Of a stretch of 64,000 bases of DNA, positions 18,441 to 26,957 are shown in pieces. Location of the stretch: positions 34,114 through 98,113 of the forward strand of contig JADKDL010000019.1 of the NCBI GenBank assembly GCA_016714605.1. Reading direction: 5' to 3'. Under the pieces are notes generated by a model. The model made no database searches and was not told the DNA's origin. It was given only the letters and a program-made list of their open reading frames with translations. Numbering within the stretch: the first letter of the stretch is position 1; each line of letters starts with the position of its first letter. The stretch comes from Bacteroidales bacterium (lineage in GTDB: Bacteria > Bacteroidota > Bacteroidia > Bacteroidales > UBA1715). The translations under genes and the position numbers were made by a program.

Positions 18441-19812
18441 AAAAAACAGCATTTTTAATCATAATACTGTCTCTGTTTTTGTTCAATAATCAGATATTTG
18501 GACAAGACCTACAGAATCAAAAAATAACATTTAAGGTAGATAGTGTTTCGTTGGAACATGCTTTATTTCTGCTTGGAAAGCGTGTTAACGCAGGCATTCA
18601 GTATAACAGTAACATTTTAAATAGAGATCGTATTATATCTGTCGATTTTAAAAACACAGCCCTCCTTAGTATTCTTCAATACTGCATAAATGCAGACAAT
18701 AGTGAAAATACACGGGATTCAATAATAGTACGTTTTTCCGACAACCAAATTTTCCTTAATAGAATACAAACACAGGATGAGATCACTTTAGATTATCTAC
18801 AAACAAACTCCCCTCCTCGTATTGAAGAACAAAATCTAAAATTAACCGAAGACACTTTACTTATAAATTCAAAAAGAATGCTTCGTACTTTAACCGATCA
18901 GGAAAATTCTTCTCAAAATAATAAGAATGGAAACATGATAGTGTTTGATACTATAAAGAAGTCCACTACAGTTGTAGACACAATTCACTTAAGGAAAACT
19001 ATAATAATAACCGATACTATTTATAAAACAATCACAAAAAATCTAAAAGCTCATTCTATTTTCTCTGTAAACAAGTTTATGCCATTTATTGGAGTAAATT
19101 ATCAAAAAGACGAATTTGGAAATAGAGAAAGATCAAAGCAGTACGAGAATGCTCGTTTATCTTACAAAACACTCAGTAATTTCAATTTCAATTTCAATGT
19201 AGGTGTAGCAAGTAAAAAAACAAGGTGGAGTACCGGTATTGGCATTCATATAAATAACCATAATTATTCTTATTCACTTATAGAAGAGGGTTACGAGAAA
19301 AAAATTAATAGAACACGTTTTGATACCATCATACATACAACATTAACAACCAATGATGTTGTGTTGCAAAAGACAGATACCGTTACTATTTACAAGACTG
19401 ATACTATTTTAAGTTATCGGGCAGATACTCTAGAATTTGGTAGCTCCATATGTGCAACATATTTTAAAATACCTCTTAGTGTTGAATATGAACATAATAT
19501 AAATAAAATGATGAGTGCTCTAGTAGGTTTTGGGTTCGTAACAAACATTCTATTAAACGTTAAAGGAGATCTTTTAAATTATGACTATATGAAAATATCA
19601 AATGCTGAAAATGTTTATTATCCTATTTACAGTACCTGCAATGTGAATGTTGGCCTTGGATATAATATACATTCATTCTCTATTTATGTAAAATCATCAT
19701 TGTCATATAGTGTAAATTATCGTTTTCAGGGTGCTAATGCTTGAATGCAAACAAATGGACTCTTGGAGCCCTTTTAGGAATACGATATTTCATAAAAAAA
19801 CATAACAAATAA
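18431..19812 (+). CDS. Outer-membrane protein with N-terminal STN domain (frame broken near 19740)
   Basis: Signal peptide at residues 1-25 (AFLIIILSLFLFNNQIFGQ). An STN-type domain follows (ITFKVDSVSLEHALFLLGKRVNAGIQY, with VDFKNTALLSILQYC), a low-complexity Thr/Asp linker (DTIHLRKTIIITDTIYKT), and a region of alternating beta strands ending in a predicted outer-membrane strand (WTLGALLGIRYF). The last strand is in another frame, joined by one base change near 19740, and ends at 19812. STN domains normally contact FecR-type proteins in TonB receptors. Here the STN is attached to a small barrel with no TonB plug, an uncommon layout. It is coupled to the anti-sigma gene and probably provides the outer-membrane input. 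No family name is known to me. Confidence 0.65.
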
Positions 19813-19836
19813 TTGAATCTCAATTAATCGATACAT

Positions 19837-21331
19837 ATGAACTTACTAAAGAAATATACACTTAATACATTCATACTATTTTTTGTTTTTGGTTATAGTT
19901 TTGCAATTGACGTTAATATAGTGACTATTTCGTCCTATAATGACATTACGGCTCTGAAGATACAAGGTGAATATTTATGGATAGGAACAAAGAATAAGGG
20001 TGTAATAAAATTAGATAAATTGGGAAATGAAATTCTTGTATTAGATCAGATCATCAATTGCAGAGCTATATGTATTGATTTGTTTGGAAATAAATGGTTT
20101 GCAGATGAAAGCGGATTAACAGAATATTCAAATGGTACCGTTACTTCTTATGCCAACGAAATAAACAATTCATATGTAAATGTTATTGATTCAGACATCC
20201 TTGGCAACATATGGATAGGAACAAACAATGGTGTATTCATGTACGATGGTAGTGAATGGATTCATTTTGATGAGACAACAAATTTTAAAATAAATTCACT
20301 TGTCATTGATGCCGATTTAAATATCACTGTAGGAACACAATCGGGAACTATTTTGCAAAATACAAATGGCACATGGACGACTTATTCCAACGATTCTTTA
20401 AGCACATTGCCATATATAAATGCATTGATTGGAGTAGGCCATAAAAAATATTGTATTGCAATTGATCAAAATGCTTATATATGTAGTAAAACTTCGTTTC
20501 AAAAAATTCAAGTTCCTAGTCAAATTCACACAATCGCTACAGATGAAAATAAAAACTATTGGTTTGGTACTGATAATGGCATTTATCTATTTGAAAATGA
20601 TGTTTTTTCAAAGTTTAGTCTGGGAGATTCCAGAGCTAACGATTCAATAAAGTCTATAGCAATAGATATTGATGGAACAAAGTGGATTGTTTCATCTACT
20701 GGCTTATCTTTTATGGAAGACGGTGGTCCAGGTCCATATATTCCAGAAAATGACAAAGAATGCTCCATTTATGATTTTACAATATCTGGCAATGAATTAA
20801 CTATTTATTTTGACAGAAACATCAAAATATTACAAACTGATGAGAATTTCATTTCTCTCAAATACAATGATGATAGACTAATACAAAATAACTCAGTCGA
20901 AATAGTTGGGGCTTTTCTCGACAATGAAAGTTTAAATGCATTGCATTTATTGTTTAGTAAAGAATTAACTACACAAGAAGCGTTCTCAATAAACTTACTG
21001 GAAGGTGGTATAGAAACAACAAATGGAATATCTATAAATCACTATTGAATTGCAAAGGAACTTTAATACAATAACTCAAAGTGCATCTTCCTTTAGTACT
21101 CCTCTTGAGTATTCAATGATATCAGAAAACACTTTTCATGTGCAATGCGAAAGAGAAATAAAAGAAATACAAGTTATAAATAGCATTGGACAAAAGGTAT
21201 ATCAAGAAAACTATAATAATTCTAAAAATGCTATTCTTAGCTTACATAAAATAGCCGTTAATAAGGGAATATATATAGTTTTAGTTACCAAAGAAGATGG
21301 AACTATATCCTGTAAAAAACTAAAATTATGA
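19837..21331 (+). CDS. Secreted propeller-repeat protein with T9SS sorting domain (frame broken near 21040)
   Basis: Signal peptide at residues 1-24 (NTFILFFVFGYSFA). Six or more repeats follow of the two-component-regulator propeller type (LWIGTKNKGVIKL, KWFADESGLTEY, IWIGTNNGVFMYDG, YWFGTDNGIYLF, KWIVSSTGLSFM), likely one beta-propeller. A beta-sandwich comes next, and then a type A T9SS sorting domain (IQVINSIGQKVYQENY, KGIYIVLVTKEDG) that lies one frame away. The break sits between INHY and LQRNF. It is the last gene of the sigma/anti-sigma/STN-barrel operon, separated by 24 bases, so it may be a surface ligand sensor for that pathway. No enzymatic motif is seen. Confidence 0.75.
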
Positions 21332-21948
21332 AACAAATAACTGATTTACTTATAAATAGTTAATCAGAAAATCAAACAACTCATGAGAATCAAGATTGAA
21401 GATAATCCTAACTTCGACCAACTCATAATCACATCTAAATGCTATTACATATAATTAATACAAGTGTTTTATCAAAAAAATTAGAATTTACCATTATTTT
21501 GTTTCAATACGTCTAAACATGTCTTTTAAAGTGACACATAACATCTTTATACACTTTACTCCCCTCTACAATTCCATATATCCGTTTTGTTCACAACTGT
21601 TTTATATTCAAAATCCAAATTAGTTTTATTTAATAATAAACCCAAATGAATGTGCAATTTTTTTGATGTTTTCTGTTATAGCTTGAAAATAAACTCTCTG
21701 TATAAACTTAAAAATTTATCTGCTGCACCAATATACATATTGCAAAATCTGTAAATACACATAAGTGTACCTACTTTTTGTCTAATATAACAAGAGTTGT
21801 ATTGTTTATGTATTTAATTCGCTTATTATCAAATAGTAATATTTTTTTCAATATCTATTCTATCGAAGAATAATTTCTAAATTGTAATAAAACAATCAAT
21901 ATTTATGCAAATCTAAAGTTATAATTTACATTTTCATAAATATTTAAA
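21332..21948. other. Intergenic gap, nothing recognised
   Basis: About 600 very AT-rich bases lie after the sigma operon. I see no open frame of note, RNA gene or long repeat. Confidence 0.5.
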
Positions 21949-22128
21949 CCATGTATATTTCAAGAAAAAATTGAAATTATAGTTCAAAAGTCAACATCTG
22001 CATTTGCTGTAATAACCATTACAGGCCCTCGACAATCGGGAAAAACAACGTTGTTACGCACATTATTTCCAAAGTTTCAATATATTACATTAGAAAATCC
22101 TGATACGAGAGAAATAGCATTGCTTTAG
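21949..22128 (+). pseudogene. Remnant of AAA_14/DUF4143-type ATPase
   Basis: A stretch of about 60 codons without a usable start reads IFQEKIEIIVQKS, then AVITITGPRQSGKTTLLRTL and QYITLENPDTREIALL, ending at TAG. The Walker A motif GPRQSGKTT and the LENPDTRE segment are typical of the N-terminus of the AAA_14 family, which is normally about 380 residues. The rest of the gene is missing, so this is a relic. Confidence 0.65.
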
Positions 22129-22201
22129 TTTCCTTTTACACATTACCTATTCTCTCTGAATTTGTTATCTAGTTAGCTCCGTAAAAAAATATTTAGTGTT
22201 C

Positions 22202-22307
22202 CTAAAAAACGTTAGTAATTTCGTTAGGCTCACCATTAAACAAAGTAATTTTAAAAAGCAAACAACCAATGCTCCAAATTTCGGTAAAACTGCAACATAT
22301 TTCATAA
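22202..22307 (-). pseudogene. Possible protein-kinase-domain relic
   Basis: The minus strand reads TEIWSIGCLLFKITLFNGEPNEI and then stops. This resembles subdomain IX of Ser/Thr kinases (D-x-WSLGC-x-L-x-E). Only about 34 codons are present with no other kinase motif, so it may be chance. The surrounding bases to 22397 hold nothing else. Confidence 0.2.
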
Positions 22308-22397
22308 ATAGTTCTTAATAGATTATACTAACTTAGTATTGGGATTTATGTTAATTATTATTAATGTTTTTTTGGTTTTATTCAAATATTTTCAATC

Positions 22398-24854
22398 ATG
22401 ATAAAGAAAATTATAAAAGCGTGTGTTTGTATTATGCTTATTGTATCGTTCAATAGCGGACAAGCACAAATTGCAGCAAATTGGGAAGTTGGAACATGGT
22501 CGCAATTTAAAACATCGGCCGTAAGTTACACCTTAGATGATGGTACTAGCAATCAGTTGCCGGTGGCTATACCTTTATTTGATTCTTATAACTATAAAGT
22601 TACAATGTTTACTGTAACGAGCTGGAGTCCTAACTGGTCAAAATTACTTAGTGTGTCACAAAATGGTCATGAAATAGCAAGTCATACCGTTTCACATTTA
22701 AACTTTCAAGGTGCATCTGTTTCTAGTCAAGATACAGAGTGTAAAAACGCTCAAAGCACCATTAACCAAAACATAACAAACACAAAATGTGTTACAATTG
22801 CTTACCCTAATTGTAATATGGGCGATAATGCAACTATTTCTAAATATTATATCGGTGGACGAACCTGTAGTGGTCAGATTGCTTCAAGTTCACCGTCAGA
22901 TTTTTATACAATAAGTTCAATCATTTGTGGTTCAACAGGGTTGAATACCGCACAAGCTTTGAACGATAAAATAGCACAAGCAAAATCTTCAAAAGGATGG
23001 TGCGTACTCTTATTTCATGGATTTAATGGCGATGGAGGTTATTCACCTATAGAATCGTCTGAAGTAAACTCACATTTGACCTATGTAAAAAATAACGCTG
23101 CCGACTATTGGGTAGCTACATTCGGAAACGCTATAAAATACATCAAAGAAAGAAACGCAGCCTCTCTTACAGAAACTGCTGTAAATGCCGATTCGTTAAG
23201 CATTTCTCTTACCGATAATCTTGATAATTCTATTTATAATACACCCATTACCGTAAGAAGAGTTTTACCTTCAGGATGGACAAAAGCAAGAGCATGGCAA
23301 AATAATAAATTGCTTACTTCAAGCATTGTTAGTGCAAATGGAAAACATATGCAATGTTTGATGCTGTTCCTGATGGCGGTGCTATTTATTTTGCAAATCC
23401 TGATGCAGCTACCTCATCTACCCCAAGACCAACGGGTAAGTACACTGAGCTATGCAAAAAACAGTACCGCTGTAGCTCTTACTGCTTCAGGAACAGCCCT
23501 AAAATGGTATAGCGTTGCAACTGGCGGAACGCCAAGTACAACCGCTCCTACTCCATCAACAGCAACAGTTGGTTCTACCACTTATTATGTAACACAAACA
23601 ATTGGAGGTGTTGAAAGTGGCAGAGCAAGTATTACCGTGAATGTTTACGAACCGCAAGGTCCTTATGGAGGAACACCTCATGCTATTCCGGGTACAATAC
23701 AATTTGAAAATTTCGATACAGGAGGCCTAGACACAGCATATTCAGACAATACCGAAGGTTCACAGGTTGACCCACAACCAAATTTCCGCACCGACGAAGA
23801 TGTAGATTTAGAAAACTGTACCGATGCTGGTGCCGGCTACAATTTGGGCTGGACTGCCGCAGGTGAATGGCTTGAATATACGGTAAACGTTGCAGCTGCC
23901 GGAAAATATACACTTACTATTCGTGCAGCTTGCGAAGGCGATGGCAGAACAGTTTCATTGTCGTCTAATGGTACAGCAGTAGCAAGTAATCTTGCAATAC
24001 CAAGCACAACCGGATGGCAAGTATGGCAAGACGTAAAAACCGAAGTTACGCTTCCTGCCGGTAAACAAGTGCTTAGACTTACCATTGGCGCTACCGACTA
24101 TGTGAATCTTAATTATATGAGTTTTGCTGCCGTTGGCACAAACCCTCCTACGGTTACTACACCAGTAGCATATTGTCATGATGCTGTAGCAACAGCCCTT
24201 ACTGCAACAGGAACAGCTCTAAAATGGTACACCGCAGAAACAGGAGGTTCAGCTCTAGCATCGGCTCCTACACCATCAACAGCAACAGTAAGTTCAACAA
24301 GCTATTATGTTTCGCAAACAATAAACGACATAGAGAGTGCAAGAGCAGCTATAGTTGTAAATGTTTCTGAAACTCCTGTTGTTCCACAGGTTGTAACTCC
24401 GGTAAGCTATACAATTGGTGAAACAGCAACGGCATTATCTGCAACTGGTACAGCTTTGAAATGGTACACCTCTGCCGCTGGTGGTACAGCTGCTACAACA
24501 GCTCCTATTCCAAGTACAGCAACTGTTGGTAATACAACATATTATGTATCACAAACCATTGGCACCTGCGAGAGTGCAAGAGCTACAATTAGTGTTACTA
24601 TAAAACCAACCGTTGTAATTACCATTTCGCTCAAAAAAGGTTGGAACCTCATAGGTTGCCCACTCGACGGCAGTACCGATATTGCAATAGCCTTATCAAG
24701 CATCTGGGATAAAGTTGAGCTTATAAAAAATAACGATGCTTTCTACAATAAATCTCAATCTGTTTTCCTTAACAGCTTAACCAAACTCAATTGGAGTGGT
24801 GGTTATCTGGTAAAAGTAAGCAGCGATTGTGAACTGGATTGGAATGTGAAGTAA
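22398..24854 (+). CDS. Polysaccharide deacetylase-like (CE4) secreted protein with CBM6 and Ig-like repeats
   Basis: Signal peptide at residues 1-23. A NodB-type domain follows with the catalytic pair in YTLDDGTSN and the metal histidines in HEIASHTVSHLN; CE4 enzymes remove acetyl groups from polysaccharides such as xylan or chitin. Three related Ig-like repeats of about 75 residues (TALKWYT, TPSTATV, TTYYVSQTI) surround a CBM6 module ([14 protein letters not shown] to YVNLNYMSF). The GWNLIGCP domain ends the protein. Between about 23343 and 23430 the frame encodes an implausible hydrophobic stretch (MLFLMAVLFILQIL). One frame over, the same bases read AMFDAVPDGGAIYFANPDA, which fits. Two compensating indels must flank it, so the annotated protein is wrong there by about 30 residues. 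Confidence 0.8.
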   Translation: MIKKIIKACVCIMLIVSFNSGQAQIAANWEVGTWSQFKTSAVSYTLDDGTSNQLPVAIPLFDSYNYKVTMFTVTSWSPNWSKLLSVSQNGHEIASHTVSHLNFQGASVSSQDTECKNAQSTINQNITNTKCVTIAYPNCNMGDNATISKYYIGGRTCSGQIASSSPSDFYTISSIICGSTGLNTAQALNDKIAQAKSSKGWCVLLFHGFNGDGGYSPIESSEVNSHLTYVKNNAADYWVATFGNAIKYIKERNAASLTETAVNADSLSISLTDNLDNSIYNTPITVRRVLPSGWTKARAWQNNKLLTSSIVSANGKHMQCLMLFLMAVLFILQILMQLPHLPQDQRVSTLSYAKNSTAVALTASGTALKWYSVATGGTPSTTAPTPSTATVGSTTYYVTQTIGGVESGRASITVNVYEPQGPYGGTPHAIPGTIQFENFDTGGLDTAYSDNTEGSQVDPQPNFRTDEDVDLENCTDAGAGYNLGWTAAGEWLEYTVNVAAAGKYTLTIRAACEGDGRTVSLSSNGTAVASNLAIPSTTGWQVWQDVKTEVTLPAGKQVLRLTIGATDYVNLNYMSFAAVGTNPPTVTTPVAYCHDAVATALTATGTALKWYTAETGGSALASAPTPSTATVSSTSYYVSQTINDIESARAAIVVNVSETPVVPQVVTPVSYTIGETATALSATGTALKWYTSAAGGTAATTAPIPSTATVGNTTYYVSQTIGTCESARATISVTIKPTVVITISLKKGWNLIGCPLDGSTDIAIALSSIWDKVELIKNNDAFYNKSQSVFLNSLTKLNWSGGYLVKVSSDCELDWNVK

Positions 24855-25173
24855 ATTGATTTAAAATATAAAAAGAAGTTCAGAGAGAGAGGGTTTGACA
24901 TGAGTCAGGCTCTCTTTTTTTTATTTCTAGGTATAAGGAAATAGTATTAGAACACCGTTAGGCGAAGCGTCCTCGCTTCGTCTCAGTTTTCAAGGCCTCT
25001 GGCCTGTTTTATGAAAGTGGCGGTTGTCTGGTAAAAGTAAGTAGCGATTGCGAATTGGATTGGAATGTGAAGTAAGCAAATTTAAAATATAAAAAGAAGT
25101 TCAGAGAGAGAGGGTTTGACATGAGTCAGGCTCTCTTTTTTTTATTTCTAGGTATAAGGAAATAGCATTAGAA
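24796..25173. repeat. Imperfect tandem duplication of a gene 3' end plus terminator
   Basis: The segment 24796-24955 (last 19 codons of the deacetylase gene, stop, terminator) recurs at 25015-25173 with few differences, offset by about 219 bases. The second copy encodes only GGCLVKVSSDCELDWNVK and stop, the tail of a GWNLIG domain without its gene. Between the copies sits a palindrome (GGCGAAGCG/CGCTTCGTC) near 24961-24984. Unequal recombination between paralogous enzyme genes, or an assembly artefact, would produce this. Confidence 0.75.
24882..24922 (+). terminator. Rho-independent terminator after the deacetylase gene
   Basis: AGAGAG pairs with CTCTCT around an inner TGAC/GTCA stem, followed by eight T. 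It lies 28 bases after the stop codon. A second copy is at about 25099-25140. Confidence 0.7.
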
Positions 25174-25213
25174 CTTTCTTGCTTCTAGAATAAACAATTG
25201 TATTTTTAATAAG

Positions 25214-25221
25214 TATCTTTG
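25214..25221 (+). promoter_or_regulatory. -7 promoter box for the antitoxin gene
   Basis: TATCTTTG matches TAnnTTTG, 17 bases before the ATG at 25238. Confidence 0.4.
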
Positions 25222-25237
25222 TCTAAAACAAATTGAT

Positions 25238-25465
25238 ATGGAACTTACCGTTAATATAAAAGAACAGAGTAAAATAGCTGCATTTCTTAATCTAATAAGA
25301 GATATGGATTACATAGAGATTGTTAATGTGAAAGAAGAATTGCATGAACTTCCAACCGAACATAAAGATTTGCTTGATAAAAGGCTGCAAAGAATAGAAA
25401 ATGGCGAATCGACTTTTAAAAATTGGGACTTGATTAAAGGAAAATATGAAGACAAAGCCCTTTAG
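25238..25465 (+). CDS. Small antitoxin-like protein
   Basis: The 75-residue acidic protein ends in LLDKRLQRIENGESTFKNWDLIKGKYE, the pattern of addiction-module antitoxins that partner RelE/ParE toxins in Bacteroidota. The N-terminal part (ELTVNIKEQSKIAAFLNLIRDMDYIEIV) looks like a beta-alpha dimerisation segment. Its stop overlaps the start of a truncated toxin frame. The protein itself is intact. I base the assignment on size, motif and neighbour. Confidence 0.65.
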   Translation: MELTVNIKEQSKIAAFLNLIRDMDYIEIVNVKEELHELPTEHKDLLDKRLQRIENGESTFKNWDLIKGKYEDKAL

Positions 25466-25541
25466 TATAGAATTATCTGACGAGGCAGAAGTTGACTTTG
25501 ATAAATCATATGAATTTTATTTAGATAAATCAATAAAATAA
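25446..25541 (+). pseudogene. Truncated RelE/ParE-type toxin
   Basis: A 31-residue frame overlaps the antitoxin end by 20 bases and reads KPFSIELSDEAEVDFDKSYEFYLDKS before stopping. RelE/ParE toxins are about 95-100 residues and begin just like this (strand, then helix with D/E-SxxxY). The catalytic C-terminal two thirds are absent, so no active toxin is expected. Confidence 0.6.
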
Positions 25542-25588
25542 TCCAAACCTATTTCCCTCCATACAATAATACATCAGTAACATTTTGC

Positions 25589-25596
25589 TATATTTG
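25589..25596 (+). promoter_or_regulatory. -7 promoter box for the barrel protein
   Basis: TATATTTG matches TAnnTTTG, 77 bases before the start codon. Confidence 0.4.
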
Positions 25597-25673
25597 CGAC
25601 AAAACACAAAAAAAGTGTAGAAAGACTATTATATATAAATATTAATTAGAATTATTGTATAAACAGATAAACC

Positions 25674-26558
25674 ATGTATATGAAAAGAAAAATATTTATT
25701 GTTGTTGTATGTGTTTTCGTTTCCTTTTTTAATATAAATGCTCAAGATGTTATTATTACAACTAATTTGGACACATTGAATTGTAAAATAATTACTATTA
25801 ATAATGATAGTATTTATTATATCTATCAGAATAAAGGTATTCTCGAAAACAAAGTTGTAGCATTATCAGATGTTTATGAGCATAAAGAACAGTCTATGTT
25901 TAAAGAGGATTTATCAAAATTGAAAAAGCAACACTATTCAGATAATAAGCATTTTAAAATTGCATTGAATAGTGGATTTGGTTATCGAACCGCAGAATTA
26001 AGTAAAGATATTCCTAATGAATTTGTAAATTATGCAAATAATTTACGTTCTAGTTTAATATTAGGAGGAGATGCTACATATTTTTTTGTTCGTCTTATAG
26101 GGATTGGAGTGAATTACAATTTTTCACGAAGTTCAAATAAAATTGATAATATTTATATTGAAGATATTTACGGAAATCGCAAATATGGCGAGATGAAAGA
26201 TCGTATATCAATATCATATATAGGACCAACGCTAGTTGGTAGATTTTTTATTTCAGAAAATAGACATGCTATCAATTTTCACGTAACAGCAGGATATCTA
26301 AACTACTCAGATAAAATGGTTCTAGTCTATGATTACAAAATAAAGTCTAGTACTTCGGGCATAGGTTTTGGCTTAGGATATGATTTAAAATTAACAGATT
26401 TCATATCCATAGGACTTCAATTATCTTATTTTTCAGGTACCTTAAGCAATTTTGAATTAGAGAGTGATGAATCAACATTCAAAATTGAATTAGCACAAGG
26501 AGTATTAGAAAGCATTTCAAGAATTGATATTTCTGGGGGCTTAAGGTTCAATTTGTAG
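25674..26558 (+). CDS. Outer-membrane beta-barrel protein of unknown function
   Basis: The 294-residue protein has a signal peptide (IFIVVVCVFVSFFNINAQ) and a short N-terminal beta domain (VIITTNLDTLNCKIITINNDSIYYIYQNKG) of a type often seen in Bacteroidota envelope proteins. A series of amphipathic strands of about ten residues follows (KIALNSGFGYRTAEL, GIGVNYNFSRSSN, GIGFGLGYDLKLTDFISIGLQLSYFSG), ending in an aromatic-type final strand (GGLRFNL). It is probably an eight- to ten-stranded barrel. The frame is intact. It stands alone between the toxin-antitoxin remnant and the hybrid sensor. No specific role is evident. Confidence 0.65.
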   Translation: MYMKRKIFIVVVCVFVSFFNINAQDVIITTNLDTLNCKIITINNDSIYYIYQNKGILENKVVALSDVYEHKEQSMFKEDLSKLKKQHYSDNKHFKIALNSGFGYRTAELSKDIPNEFVNYANNLRSSLILGGDATYFFVRLIGIGVNYNFSRSSNKIDNIYIEDIYGNRKYGEMKDRISISYIGPTLVGRFFISENRHAINFHVTAGYLNYSDKMVLVYDYKIKSSTSGIGFGLGYDLKLTDFISIGLQLSYFSGTLSNFELESDESTFKIELAQGVLESISRIDISGGLRFNL

Positions 26559-26957
26559 AAATAAGATACTTCATTTTAAAGCTCTCTTACAATAAAGCAT
26601 TTTTAAACAACAACTTTATTAAAATTAAAATCATAATTTTTAGTTAAATTATACTTTTTATATTAAAAAAGGATTTATACCTCACCATTGAGGGCTTGAC
26701 TTGAAGTCAAACACTCAATTTTAAAAAATGGGATTTCTAACTAACTAGAAATCCCATTTTTTTTATAAATTCCTATTTATCTTCAAACTTTATGTAATTT
26801 TTGGTTATCTTTAATGAAGGTTCAGACCGAAATACAACATTTAAACTCCAATTGAAAAAATGATGTTGTTATTTGGGTATGATATCGTGTTAAGACATCA
26901 AAAAGAAACTTAGTTTTAGACAAAGACAACTAATACATTAAATATATTGTATATCTA
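26559..26957. other. Intergenic gap with a strong hairpin
   Basis: About 400 bases separate the barrel gene from the hybrid sensor. Apart from the terminator at 26723-26764 and a smaller palindrome (TTGACT/AGTCAA) near 26696-26710, nothing was recognised. Confidence 0.5.
26723..26764 (+). terminator. Symmetric Rho-independent terminator
   Basis: A perfect stem (ATGGGATTTCT with AGAAATCCCAT) has an 8-base loop, A-run before and T-run after. It lies about 165 bases downstream of the barrel gene and could stop transcription from either side. Confidence 0.7.

Noticed and set aside
22202..22307. A kinase gene on the minus strand
   Set aside because: Only one short kinase-like segment is present with no start or catalytic loop, so it is listed just as a low-confidence relic.
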